Below, one piece after another: positions 32,188 through 41,474 of a stretch of DNA of 41,474 bases. Position numbers and translations under genes: made by a program. Numbering within the stretch: the first letter of the stretch is position 1; each line of letters opens with the position of its first letter. This DNA comes from Clostridia bacterium (GTDB lineage Bacteria; Bacillota; Clostridia; Oscillospirales; CAG-272). The notes under the pieces were generated by a model that was not told where the DNA came from, ran no database searches, and worked only from the letters and a program-made list of their open reading frames with translations. The stretch is from the NCBI GenBank assembly GCA_017397175.1, contig JAFQKA010000017.1, positions 1-41,474 on the forward strand, read 5' to 3'.

Positions 32188-33063
32188 CTATTGAGGATCC
32201 TTTTGTTTTTTGAATTCGGTGGGACATATGCCAAATCTTTTTTTAAATGAGCGGCTGAATGAATAAATGGATGAATATTTCAGAAGCTCGGCGATCTCGC
32301 TCATTGTAAGATGTCCTTCGCGTATCAGCATCGATGCGGCATCAAGCCTCCGCTGTGTATAATAATTTATCAGCGTGTCCCCCGTGGTCTTGTGAAAAAC
32401 ATCGGACAGATAGCTGTAGCTGTAGCCCAGATGCTCCGACACGGCGGTGAGACCGTCCATGGTGTAAATGTGAGTGCTTATATAGTTCATTATCTGATAG
32501 CACAGCTCACGCGACGAATCAACGGTCAGCTTAGCATTCTTTTTGTCACCGCTGAAATTTCTGACGATGTAAAGCACCGTCTGGCTCAGTGCATGTAGGA
32601 GTATCTGAGGGGAATGCTCGTCCGAGAGGACCGCCTCGGAGAGCACGTTGCCCATGAGATTTTTTACGTCGTTATCAGAAAATATCCTGCGGGTGGGGTC
32701 GCTGTAAAAACGCATGATTTTTTCAAATTGTCGGAGTATATCGGGATCGTCAGGCCAAAAGGACAAAAACTCGAACTTAACGGGATTTTCTATATCGGTT
32801 GAGATCGCGTGAATGTCCCCGGGGAAGGAAAGATATATCTCTCCTGACTTGATGGGTGACGGCGTTCCGTTGGTGATTATCTGCCCTTTGCCCTCGATAA
32901 TGTAGGTCAGCTCAAACCAATTTCTGTGAATATGCTCACCTATCATGTATCCCTTGGTGCTGTGGCTGCGTCCGACCTGAAGCAAGAAAATATCGCCGTA
33001 TTTTTTTGGATCTGAAATGTAATTTTTTTCTATGTGAAATTTTCGGTTTCCGGTATCGCTCAT
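32188..33063 (-). CDS. AraC-family transcriptional regulator
   Basis: The 291-residue protein has an N-terminal cupin domain with EHIHRNWFELTYIIEGKGQI (about 43-62) and SGEIYLSFPGDIHAI (about 73-87), and a C-terminal double helix-turn-helix with HLGYSYSYLSDVFHKTTGDT and AELLKYSSIYSFSRSFKKRFGICPTEFKK. It has a GAGGTGA ribosome site. It is divergent, across 189 bases that hold an inverted repeat, from two dehydrogenases and an isomerase, and most likely activates them in response to their substrate sugar. The effector is unknown. Confidence 0.9.
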   Translation of the reverse strand: MSDTGNRKFHIEKNYISDPKKYGDIFLLQVGRSHSTKGYMIGEHIHRNWFELTYIIEGKGQIITNGTPSPIKSGEIYLSFPGDIHAISTDIENPVKFEFLSFWPDDPDILRQFEKIMRFYSDPTRRIFSDNDVKNLMGNVLSEAVLSDEHSPQILLHALSQTVLYIVRNFSGDKKNAKLTVDSSRELCYQIMNYISTHIYTMDGLTAVSEHLGYSYSYLSDVFHKTTGDTLINYYTQRRLDAASMLIREGHLTMSEIAELLKYSSIYSFSRSFKKRFGICPTEFKKQKDPQ

Positions 33064-33140
33064 ATGATCACCTCACCGATCATTATACCGCAAATAAAAT
33101 TCATTGTAAAGAAAAAAGCAATATTTATTTGCCGTAAAAA

Positions 33141-33184
33141 TGCCTGTTTTTACAAAAAACCAAAAAAATGTTAAAAAACAGGCA
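33141..33184. promoter_or_regulatory. Inverted repeat, probable operator for the divergent AraC regulator
   Basis: Arms TGCCTGTTTTT (33141-33151) and AAAAACAGGCA (33174-33184) are exact reverse complements separated by 22 bases, so the centres lie about three helical turns apart. They lie upstream of a weak -35 TTTCAT (33196-33201) and a TACAAT -10 (33219-33224). The weak -35 suits activator-dependent transcription. Confidence 0.5.
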
Positions 33185-33252
33185 AAAAGAAACCATTTCA
33201 TTTAAGTGACCGTAATAGTACAATATAGTCAGAACTCACAGGAGGGATTACT

Positions 33253-34314
33253 ATGGACAAAAAGGTCATTGCCGTCATCGGGTGCGGACGAATTGCGAAA
33301 AACGCGCATTTCCCCGCATTAGCAAAAATGGAAAACGTGCGCGTAAAATACGCCTGCGATATTTTGCCCGAAAAGGCCGAAAAACTAAAGGAGGAGTATC
33401 CTCTTATTGAGAACGTGATCTCCGATTATAAAATTGCTCTTGCCGACCCCGAGGTGGATGCAGTATTTGTTCTCACTCCAAATTTCGCCCACTATACTGT
33501 CACAATGGATGCACTCCGTGCCGGAAAACACGTTTTCTGCGAGAAGCCTATTACCGTAAATTACGCGCTTTCCCGTGAAATGGCACAGGAAGCCGAAAAG
33601 CAGGGCAGGATCCTGAACATCGGCGTTTGCAACCGCTATCATAAGTCAGTGGAAATGCTGGAAGAGCTTAACCGACAAGGAAGATTCGGTAACATTTACC
33701 ACGTGTATTGCTCATTCCGTTCATTCCGTTCGATTCCGGGACTTGGAGGAGCTTTTACAACCAAAGAGCAGTCGGGCGGCGGTGTGCTTATCGACTGGGG
33801 TGTGCATTTTCTTGACCTTATCCTTTACATTCTGGGCGGTGCGAAGCTGAAGAACGTTACCTGTGATGCATACTGCGAGATGGCAAAGGACATGAAAGCC
33901 TACAAGTATAAGGATATGTGGGCAGAGGACACGGCGGATATTGAAAGCGGTATAAATGACGTGGACGACTATGTCAGCGGACATATTCGCACCGATAAGG
34001 CAAGCATTTCCTTTAACGGTGCTTGGGCGCAGAATATCGACAAGAATGAAATGTTCATAGACTTCCTTGGCGATAAGTGCGGCGCCCGTCTGAAATACGG
34101 CAAAAAGTTTGAGATATACGACGGTCAGACCCTTGAGACCATTGCACCGGAGTACGATATACCCAATATGTATCTGTGTGAGGACAAAGCGTTTATCGAA
34201 TCTGTTACCACGGGCGTAAAGAATCGAAATCACATCGACAACATTCTTGAAAGTGCAAAGCTTCTTGACGCACTTTATCAGTCTGCAGAAATCAAAGGAG
34301 AAATCAAATTATGA
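33253..34314 (+). CDS. Gfo/Idh/MocA-family NAD(P)-dependent sugar dehydrogenase
   Basis: Family members oxidise sugars or cyclitols, or hydrolyse glycosides by an NAD-assisted route. The 353-residue protein has the Rossmann start VIAVIGCGRIAKNAHFPAL (about 5-23), PNFAHYTV (77-84) and the catalytic-lysine motif CEKPI (about 95-99). The C-terminal substrate domain has SGGGVLIDWGVHFLDLILYILGG (about 174-196), with the conserved Asp and His. A strong AGGAGGG site is present. It overlaps the next gene by 4 bases (ATGA). The substrate cannot be read from sequence. Confidence 0.88.
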   Translation: MDKKVIAVIGCGRIAKNAHFPALAKMENVRVKYACDILPEKAEKLKEEYPLIENVISDYKIALADPEVDAVFVLTPNFAHYTVTMDALRAGKHVFCEKPITVNYALSREMAQEAEKQGRILNIGVCNRYHKSVEMLEELNRQGRFGNIYHVYCSFRSFRSIPGLGGAFTTKEQSGGGVLIDWGVHFLDLILYILGGAKLKNVTCDAYCEMAKDMKAYKYKDMWAEDTADIESGINDVDDYVSGHIRTDKASISFNGAWAQNIDKNEMFIDFLGDKCGARLKYGKKFEIYDGQTLETIAPEYDIPNMYLCEDKAFIESVTTGVKNRNHIDNILESAKLLDALYQSAEIKGEIKL

Positions 34315-35168
34315 GTACAAAGAAAATAGGATTTATTGACCTTTACATCAGCGAGTGGCACGCAAACAATTATCCCGCATGGATAAAGAAAGCCTGCGAG
34401 GAATTCGGCTATGATTACAGCGTTGCATACGCGTGGGCTGAGGATTACGTTTCGCCCACGGACGGCAGAAATACAGATGAGTGGTGCGAGGCTTTTGGCG
34501 TTGAGCGCTGCAATACGATCGAGGAGATCTGCGAGAAGAGCGACGTACTTGTGATCCTGTCACCCTCGAGAGCCGATAAGCACCTTGAGTACGCAAAGAT
34601 CGCGTTCACTTACGGCAAGCCCACATATATTGATAAGCCTTTTTCGGACAGCATTGAAAATGCAAAAGAGATATTTGCACTTTCCGAAAAATATTCCGTG
34701 CCCTTTTTCAGCAGCTCCGCACTCCGCTATGCAAGTGAGCTGAATGAGGCTGACGAGTGCATTGCCATGTCTACCATGGGTGGCGGCAGAGCTCTTGAGG
34801 AGTATATGATCCACCAGGCAGAGATGGTGGTTAAAAAGCTCGGTATGGGTGCAAAGGCTGTGAAGGCTCAGCGAATTTCCGATTATCATTATACTTTTGC
34901 AGTCAGGTATGACGATGAGCGCAGAGCCGCAATGCACTACGTGAAGGCAAGTATGCCTTTCCTTATTACTATGGGCAAGGGGATCGATGAAAATGCCGTA
35001 TTCAAGCAGATCAAATCCGACTTTTTCTACGACCTTATAGCAGATATGCTTAGATTCTTTGAGACAGGAAGCTGTTCTTTCAATACAGAGGAAACTCTGG
35101 AGGTCACAAGGATACTTGTTGCTTCGATCAAGGCAAAGGCAAGTCCCGATCAGTGGATCGAGATCTGA
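34311..35168 (+). CDS. Short Gfo/Idh-like oxidoreductase
   Basis: The 285-residue protein has a Rossmann-like N-terminal domain in which the usual GxGxxA loop is degenerate (KIGFIDLYISEWHANNYPAW), followed by VLVILSPSRADKHLEYAK and YIDKPF (about 105-110), which takes the place of EKP and keeps the Lys. The C-terminal domain is short: about 60 residues less than in the dehydrogenase upstream. This suggests weak or altered cofactor binding and perhaps a partner role for the first dehydrogenase, with which it is translationally coupled. Its function is uncertain. Confidence 0.7.
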   Translation: MSTKKIGFIDLYISEWHANNYPAWIKKACEEFGYDYSVAYAWAEDYVSPTDGRNTDEWCEAFGVERCNTIEEICEKSDVLVILSPSRADKHLEYAKIAFTYGKPTYIDKPFSDSIENAKEIFALSEKYSVPFFSSSALRYASELNEADECIAMSTMGGGRALEEYMIHQAEMVVKKLGMGAKAVKAQRISDYHYTFAVRYDDERRAAMHYVKASMPFLITMGKGIDENAVFKQIKSDFFYDLIADMLRFFETGSCSFNTEETLEVTRILVASIKAKASPDQWIEI

Positions 35169-35176
35169 GTGACCGA

Positions 35177-36019
35177 ATGAAGCTTGGTGTCATAACAGAT
35201 TGCTTTAAGCTGTCCTTGAGCGAAAGTATTTCATTGGCGGGAAGTCTTGGATTTGACGGCATTCAGATCTATGCGACCACGGGCGAGTTCAGCCCCGCTG
35301 TTCTGAACGAGGAGAAAAAAGCGGAAATAAGACGGCTTCTTCGTGAAAATTCACTTGAGATAAGCGCTCTTTGCGGCGACATGGGCGGTCACGGATTTGA
35401 GATTGCGGCGGATAACCCTCAGAGGATTGAGAATACAAAGGCTATCATAGATCTGGCGCAGGAATTCAACGTTTCTGTGGTGACTACTCACATTGGCGTT
35501 ATTCCCTCGGACAAATCCGAGCCACGCTACAAGATTATGCTGGACGCGCTGACCGAGTGCGGAAAGTACGCCGCCGCACGCGGCATAACCTTGGCTATCG
35601 AGACGGGACCCGAAACGGCGAAAACGCTTCTTGCGTTCATTGAGGACACCGAGGGCGGAGTAGGGGTCAACCTTGACCCCGCGAATTTCGTGATGGTCAC
35701 GGGACAAGACCCCGTTGATGCTGTGAAGTTGCTTGGAAAGTATATAGTCCACACTCACGCAAAGGACGGAGTGATGCTGAAGGCGACAGATCCCGAGATC
35801 ATCTACAACTGCTTTGCCGAGGGAGGAATCGAGGCTTTGAACGTGGCAGATTACTTCCTTGAAACACCCCTTGGAGAGGGAAGTGTGAATTTTCCTGCCT
35901 ATATTGATGCTTTGCGTAAGGTGGGATTTGACGGATATCTGACTATCGAACGCGAAACGGGAGAAGATCCTATTTTTGATATTCGCTCAGCGCAGAGCGT
36001 TCTGAAAAAACTCATATAA
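35177..36019 (+). CDS. TIM-barrel sugar phosphate isomerase/epimerase (AP endonuclease 2 fold)
   Basis: These metal-dependent barrels isomerise or epimerise sugars, or act on keto-sugar products of Gfo/Idh enzymes. The 280-residue product has MKLGVITDCF at the first strand, VVTTHIGVIP, AIETGPE (metal Glu), GVNLDPANF (metal Asp), VHTHAKDG (metal His) and TIERETGED near the end. The start was placed at ATG 8 bases after the previous stop; an in-frame GTG 24 bases upstream lies within the previous gene. The ribosome site is weak (GAGTG), so translation may depend on coupling. It completes a three-gene catabolic unit without a transporter. Confidence 0.83.
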   Translation: MKLGVITDCFKLSLSESISLAGSLGFDGIQIYATTGEFSPAVLNEEKKAEIRRLLRENSLEISALCGDMGGHGFEIAADNPQRIENTKAIIDLAQEFNVSVVTTHIGVIPSDKSEPRYKIMLDALTECGKYAAARGITLAIETGPETAKTLLAFIEDTEGGVGVNLDPANFVMVTGQDPVDAVKLLGKYIVHTHAKDGVMLKATDPEIIYNCFAEGGIEALNVADYFLETPLGEGSVNFPAYIDALRKVGFDGYLTIERETGEDPIFDIRSAQSVLKKLI

Positions 36020-36020
36020 A

Positions 36021-36047
36021 AAAAGCACCTTTTAAGGTGCTTTTTTT
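36021..36047 (+). terminator. Terminator of the dehydrogenase/isomerase unit
   Basis: An 11-bp stem (36021-36031 with 36034-36044, loop TT), followed by T. Confidence 0.88.
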
Positions 36048-36051
36048 ATAG

Positions 36052-36085
36052 AAAAAACTCCCAAGATCAAAAGGATCTTGGGAGT
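36052..36085 (-). terminator. Terminator of tRNA-Leu
   Basis: A 13-bp stem (arms 36056-36068 and 36074-36086) that, read on the minus strand, directly follows the tRNA and is followed by T6. It stands back to back with the preceding plus-strand terminator. Confidence 0.88.
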
Positions 36086-36172
36086 TGGTGCCGGTGGTCG
36101 GGGTCGAACCGACACGGTATCGCTACCACGAGATTTTGAGTCTCGCACGTCTGCCAATTCCATCACACCGGC
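36086..36172 (-). tRNA. tRNA-Leu (anticodon CAA)
   Basis: The minus strand gives an acceptor stem of GCCGGUG paired with CACCGGC, discriminator A and an encoded CCA end. The D loop has GGAAUUGGCAGAC. The anticodon stem-loop is CGAGA-CUCAAAA-UCUCG with anticodon CAA, which reads UUG. A long class II variable arm follows, then the T arm with GGUUCGA. Total 87 bases with CCA. It is transcribed alone from its own promoter. Confidence 0.95.
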
Positions 36173-36186
36173 GCTCAGCGATATGT

Positions 36187-36215
36187 ATTCTACCACAAAA
36201 ATTCCCTAAAGTCAA
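36187..36215 (-). promoter_or_regulatory. Sigma-A promoter of tRNA-Leu
   Basis: On the minus strand: TTGACT (36215-36210), 17 bases, TAGAAT (36192-36187), 15 bases before the tRNA 5' end. Confidence 0.87.
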
Positions 36216-36273
36216 GAGTTTTTTTGTGTCGGGTGAAATTTGCTTCAAATATATTGTTAGTGGAGGTGATAAA

Positions 36274-36549
36274 ATGGGAAAAATCATCGTTCGCGCGTCA
36301 ACTGTTTGCGGTGCTTTGCCCGTGGAGGGTGCCGCAGTATATATAAATGGAGAAATTCGGGGATATACGGGAGCAAACGGATATTCTGGTCTTTTTGAGG
36401 CAGATGGCGAGACCTGTACGATTAAGATCAAGGCAGACGGGTATGAAAAATATCTCTTGGAAAGGGTAAGGCTCTATAAAAATGCCACGGTAATAGTTTC
36501 GGCCATGCTTGAAGGTCAAACAAGGTCAAAAAATCAAGAAAAAACTTGA
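36274..36549 (+). CDS. Small beta-sandwich protein (carboxypeptidase-regulatory/PEGA-like domain)
   Basis: A 91-residue protein made almost entirely of one predicted beta domain: VRASTVCGALPVEGAAVYIN, then GEIRGYTGANGYSGLFEA, then CTIKIKADGYEKYLLERV, then ATVIVSAML. The order of strands and the GYxGxNGxSG turn recall CarboxypepD_reg-like or PEGA domains, which are usually attached to larger surface proteins. It has no signal peptide or membrane segment, so it appears cytoplasmic as annotated. The start is set by a strong GGAGGTGA site 7 bases before the ATG. A perfect CtsR box lies inside its last codons, and a short A/T-rich stem (36530-36538 with 36545-36553) overlaps the stop codon. Function unknown. 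Confidence 0.7.
   Translation: MGKIIVRASTVCGALPVEGAAVYINGEIRGYTGANGYSGLFEADGETCTIKIKADGYEKYLLERVRLYKNATVIVSAMLEGQTRSKNQEKT
36514..36530 (+). promoter_or_regulatory. CtsR operator 1, inside the end of the upstream gene
   Basis: GGTCAAA-CAA-GGTCAAA: a perfect pair of heptamers in the CtsR arrangement, about 90 bases upstream of the ctsR promoter. Confidence 0.75.
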
Positions 36550-36594
36550 TTTTATAAGAAAATATGCTCATAATCGGCCATAATCATCTGTCAA

Positions 36595-36611
36595 AGTCAA
36601 AGAAGGTCAAA
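36595..36611 (+). promoter_or_regulatory. CtsR operator 2
   Basis: AGTCAAA-GAA-GGTCAAA, a perfect CtsR site directly upstream of the -35 box. A further TGTCAAA overlaps its 5' edge. Confidence 0.8.
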
Positions 36612-36618
36612 AATGCGG

Positions 36619-36648
36619 TTTGACTTTCTTTGACTTTCGTTTTATAAT
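36619..36648 (+). promoter_or_regulatory. ctsR operon promoter with CtsR operator 3 in reverse orientation
   Basis: TTGACT (36620-36625), 17 bases, TATAAT (36643-36648). Bases 36619-36635 read on the minus strand are AGTCAAA-GAA-AGTCAAA, so the -35 hexamer and the spacer are themselves a CtsR site. Confidence 0.88.
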
Positions 36649-36650
36649 AA

Positions 36651-36677
36651 AGTCAACAAAGGTCAAAGAAAGTCAAA
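36651..36677 (+). promoter_or_regulatory. CtsR operator 4, three tandem heptamers
   Basis: AGTCAAC-AAA-GGTCAAA-GAA-AGTCAAA lies directly after the -10 box over the likely transcription start. A further GGTCAAA at 36690-36696 overlaps the ribosome site of ctsR. Confidence 0.82.
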
Positions 36678-36697
36678 CAACAAAACGGAGGTCAAAA

Positions 36698-37141
36698 ATG
36701 TTAGCAGACAGTATTGCGAAATTGATAGAAGAGATGCTTGAGAGCGGCGGAGGTCAGCTTGAACTTAAAAGAAATGAAATGGCAAATCAGCTTGGCTGTG
36801 TGCCCAGTCAGATAAGCTACGTTATCACTTCTCGCTTCACACCCGAGAGGGGATATATAATCGAGAGCCGACGCGGCGGCGGAGGTTGTATTCGAATAAT
36901 TCGAAAGCAGATGCATAAAAACGAATATCTGATGCACTTTTTCTACGCTATTGGCGACAGCATAGAGGAAAACGAGGCTATGGCATATGCGTCAAATCTG
37001 CTTGACGGTGATTTTATCACACCTCGTGAGTTTGCTCTTATCCGCGCGGCGGTGACGGGGATAACGTCTGTACCGCCTGCGGCAAAGGGAATGGTCCGCG
37101 CCGACATATTCAGACACATTTTACTTGCATTGATGGAGTAA
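36698..37141 (+). CDS. ctsR: Transcriptional repressor CtsR
   Basis: CtsR represses clp and related heat-shock genes. Heat changes its winged helix and McsB marks it for degradation. The 147-residue product has LADSIAKLIEEMLESGGGQLELKRNEMANQLGCVPSQISYVITSRF as the DNA-binding part, the wing GYIIESRRGGGGCIRII (about 49-65; RGGGG contacts DNA) and a helical C-terminal dimer domain. The start ATG is 6 bases after GGAGG. It heads ctsR-mcsA-mcsB-clpC and is surrounded by its own operators, so autorepression is nearly certain. Confidence 0.96.
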   Translation: MLADSIAKLIEEMLESGGGQLELKRNEMANQLGCVPSQISYVITSRFTPERGYIIESRRGGGGCIRIIRKQMHKNEYLMHFFYAIGDSIEENEAMAYASNLLDGDFITPREFALIRAAVTGITSVPPAAKGMVRADIFRHILLALME

Positions 37142-37169
37142 AATAAAAGGGAAAGGAAGGTTTTGTAAA

Positions 37170-37712
37170 ATGAAATGTGAAAGATGCAATAAGAACGAAG
37201 CAACGTTCTTCTACGAAGAAAACATAAACGGTGAGAAGAAAAAGTACTCTCTGTGCGCTCATTGTGCTGAGGAAATGCAGAACAGCGGTGAACTGAAAAC
37301 TCTTTCCTCGCCATTTGCGGAAATCAGCTCGTCTTCTCCCTTTGCCCTTATGGGAGACACATTGTTTGGCAGCCTGTTTTATCCTGCCGAGGCCGCAAAA
37401 ATTGGCTCTGTGGCAAAGAAATGTCCCCGTTGCGGTTCAACTCTGCGAGATTTCCGCGAACGAGGCAAGGCGGGTTGTCCCGATTGCTACGGCACATTTT
37501 CAGCGGAGCTTGAGCCGACTCTTCGCTCAATGCACGGAAGCGCCTCACATACGGGACGCGCACCCGCAAAATGGAAAAAGAAACGGGATCATGCAGATCG
37601 AATGAAGGAGCTTCGCGCGGAGCTGAACGAGGCGATAAAGAAGGAAGAGTTTGAAAAGGCTGCGCGTCTCCGGGATGAAATAAAAGCAATGAATGAAAAG
37701 GAGGAAGGCTGA
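37170..37712 (+). CDS. mcsA: McsA, activator of protein arginine kinase
   Basis: McsA is a zinc-binding partner that activates the arginine kinase McsB. The 180-residue product has four CxxC pairs: CERC (3-6), CAHC (29-32), CPRC (85-88) and CPDC (102-105), making two zinc sites. A C-terminal UVR motif follows (MKELRAELNEAIKKEEFEKA, about 144-163), which interacts with ClpC or McsB. The ribosome site is AAGGAAGG. mcsB starts one base after its stop. Confidence 0.94.
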   Translation: MKCERCNKNEATFFYEENINGEKKKYSLCAHCAEEMQNSGELKTLSSPFAEISSSSPFALMGDTLFGSLFYPAEAAKIGSVAKKCPRCGSTLRDFRERGKAGCPDCYGTFSAELEPTLRSMHGSASHTGRAPAKWKKKRDHADRMKELRAELNEAIKKEEFEKAARLRDEIKAMNEKEEG

Positions 37713-37713
37713 T

Positions 37714-38727
37714 ATGGCTTGGTACAATATGACCGGAGAAAGCTCCGATACTGTTATAAGCACGCGGGTTCGCTTTGCGAGAAATCTTGCGGGATACAAC
37801 TTTGACAGCACTCTGGGCGAAAAAGAAGCCCGCGAGATCATCGAAAAAATATCCGATATTTTTACCCCTGCCATGGGATTTGAGCGAATAGACCTGAACG
37901 AAAAAAACAGACTTGAAGCTCTATCTTATGTGGAAAAGCATTTTATCAGTCGTGAGTTTGCCGCAAAAAAGACGCCGCACACTCTGCTTCTCAGTGAAAA
38001 ATTCAATACGGCCGTAATGGTCTGCGAGGAGGACCACGTGAGACTTCAGACGATCCTCCCGGGCCTTTCCTTAAACGAGGCCTACGAGGATCTTTGCCGT
38101 TTTGATGACCAGCTTGACAGCAACGTCCAAATAGCATACGATGAAAAGCTTGGTTATCTTACCCATTGTCCTACTAACCTGGGCACGGGTATGAGAGCGT
38201 CGGTCATGATGTTCCTGCCTGCTTTGACTATGGCAAAACAGATCGGCGGGATCGCTTCTCAGCTTTCAAAGATCGGGCTGACCATCAGAGGAATGTACGG
38301 GGAAGGATCGGAAAGCCGCGGCTCTCTTTACCAAATATCAAACCAAGTAACTCTCGGTGTCAGCGAGGAGGAGACTATCAGAAAACTTAGCGAGATCGTG
38401 GCGCAGATAAGTAACCGTGAGCGTAAGCTCCGCGCAACTCTCAAAGATGATCGCTTTGATGCCCTCAAGGACAAGGTGCTTCGCGCCGAGGGAACTTTGC
38501 GCTATGCTCATATGCTCTCGTCTGCCGAGACAACAGAACTGTTTTCCCTGGTTCGCCTCGGTGTGGCAATGGGAATAATTGAGGACGTGGACTGTGCCAT
38601 GCTGAGCCGAATCCTGGTTGAGACCGCACCCGCAACACTCACCTTGACAAGTGAAAAGGAGCTTAAAACAGACACCGAGCGCGATATAGCCCGCGCCGAA
38701 AAAATCAAGGCGGTATTGCCTATGTGA
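37714..38727 (+). CDS. mcsB: Protein arginine kinase McsB
   Basis: McsB phosphorylates arginines on unfolded proteins and on CtsR, marking them for ClpCP. The 337-residue protein has the phosphagen-kinase features STRVRFARNLAGY (about 16-28), FDDQLDSNVQIAYDEKLGYLT and the active-site loop HCPTNLGTGMRASV with C152, then SRGSLYQISNQVTLG. The start is the ATG one base after the mcsA stop, preceded by GGAGGAAGG; a longer frame starts inside mcsA and lacks a ribosome site. It is slightly shorter than the Bacillus protein (363). Confidence 0.95.
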   Translation: MAWYNMTGESSDTVISTRVRFARNLAGYNFDSTLGEKEAREIIEKISDIFTPAMGFERIDLNEKNRLEALSYVEKHFISREFAAKKTPHTLLLSEKFNTAVMVCEEDHVRLQTILPGLSLNEAYEDLCRFDDQLDSNVQIAYDEKLGYLTHCPTNLGTGMRASVMMFLPALTMAKQIGGIASQLSKIGLTIRGMYGEGSESRGSLYQISNQVTLGVSEEETIRKLSEIVAQISNRERKLRATLKDDRFDALKDKVLRAEGTLRYAHMLSSAETTELFSLVRLGVAMGIIEDVDCAMLSRILVETAPATLTLTSEKELKTDTERDIARAEKIKAVLPM

Positions 38728-38745
38728 ATATGAAAGGAAAAGAAT

Positions 38746-41205
<2,460 letters not shown>

Positions 41206-41222
41206 AAAATCTGTGACCTTGG

Positions 41223-41263
41223 CTAAACAGTGATAAGGAACTAATTTACTTATCAACTGTTAG
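41223..41263. repeat. Imperfect inverted repeat after clpC
   Basis: Arms 41223-41237 and 41249-41263 (15 bases each) pair except for one bulged base on each side; the loop is 11 bases. There is no T run, so it is not a plain terminator. Confidence 0.5.
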
Positions 41264-41287
41264 CTGACGGTACCGGGGTGCATACGG

Positions 41288-41328
41288 AAAGCCCGTCTGA
41301 TTTCTAACAGAAAGTCAGACGGGCTTTT
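41288..41328 (+). terminator. Probable terminator downstream of clpC
   Basis: A perfect 13-bp stem (41288-41300 with 41315-41327, 14-base loop) ends in a short T run. It lies 83 bases after clpC and 34 bases before the next gene. Confidence 0.75.
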
Positions 41329-41361
41329 GCTATCTAATCATTGAACATACGGAGGTTTATT

Positions 41362-41474
41362 ATGAGGACATTACTCACTTGCGCTTACAATATGGATAAC
41401 TGCTGTGTGGAACTGAAATTCACCGACGGCAGTATGATTGCGATTGACACTATCGCCGTTGAGAACGAGGTTGC
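41362..41474 (+). CDS. Small protein, 3' end missing; resembles DUF6061-type proteins of clostridial elements
   Basis: The first 37 complete codons are visible, after an ACGGAGG site 9 bases upstream. The product begins MRTLLTCAYNMDNC, then VELKFTDGSMIAIDTIAVENE. From memory this strongly resembles a family of short unnamed proteins (DUF6061) often seen in conjugative or integrative elements of Firmicutes. No function is known. If the match holds, the right edge of the window may be the start of an integrated element. The gene runs off the window. Confidence 0.6.
   Translation, partial: MRTLLTCAYNMDNCCVELKFTDGSMIAIDTIAVENEV

Noticed and set aside
36085-36273. An upstream extension of the small protein through the tRNA
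   Set aside because: It would translate the tRNA-Leu gene in antisense. The GGAGGTGA site fixes the start at 36274.

Overview
The window reads as a chromosome segment of an anaerobic, spore-forming member of the Clostridia (Oscillospiraceae or a related gut/rumen lineage). The sporulation genes yqfC, yqfD and ylbJ, two rubrerythrins with a PerR regulator, a sodium-pumping decarboxylase operon, the ctsR-mcsA-mcsB-clpC operon and the moderate GC content all support this. The lineage assignment is inference. Genes are densely packed, most have strong GGAGG-type ribosome sites, and several promoters have TTGACA/T and TATAAT-like boxes exactly 17 bases apart.

Layout. 1-1545: end of rpsB and all of tsf, closed by a terminator. 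1548-1740: a hairpin-rich non-coding element. 1838-3530: a cyclase-family hydrolase, then perR under a Fur/PerR-type operator and a rubrerythrin. 3588-7249: an AraC regulator divergent from an SGNH hydrolase and L-fucose isomerase. 7294-12445: a five-gene operon with two different carboxyltransferases (12S/MmdA-like and 5S/OadA-like), a biotin carrier, OadG and the sodium pump OadB. 12444-13857: sfsA and a second rubrerythrin. 13856-22481 (minus): yqfC-yqfD-phoH-ybeY-era-recO-mutS2, ending in a rhamnulokinase-family sugar kinase. 22543-23604: ylbJ. 23572-28710 (minus): a cell-envelope operon (GT2/GtrA glycosyltransferase, phosphodiester glycosidase, unknown membrane protein, PAP2 phosphatase, CapA-like lipoprotein). 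28956-32186: a D,D-carboxypeptidase, recA, recX. 32188-36047: an AraC regulator divergent from two Gfo/Idh-type dehydrogenases and a TIM-barrel isomerase/epimerase. 36086-36172 (minus): tRNA-Leu(CAA). 36274-41205: a small beta-domain protein and the ctsR-mcsA-mcsB-clpC operon with an unusually rich set of CtsR operators. 41223-41474: inverted repeat, terminator, and the start of a small gene that may belong to an integrated element.

How the genes work together. PerR and the rubrerythrins form a peroxide defence. Fucose isomerase, the SGNH hydrolase, the sugar kinase and the second AraC cluster point to use of host or plant deoxysugars. The carboxyltransferase operon would couple decarboxylation of oxaloacetate, and perhaps of an acyl-CoA, to sodium export. 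The CtsR/McsA/McsB/ClpC set is the arginine-phosphorylation protein quality-control system.

I found no CRISPR array, no insertion sequence and no clearly new defence system. The strongest candidates for something under-described are the dual-carboxyltransferase sodium pump with its divergent 12S subunit, the pseudoknot-capable intergenic element after tsf, the dense CtsR operator array, and the unknown member of the envelope operon.
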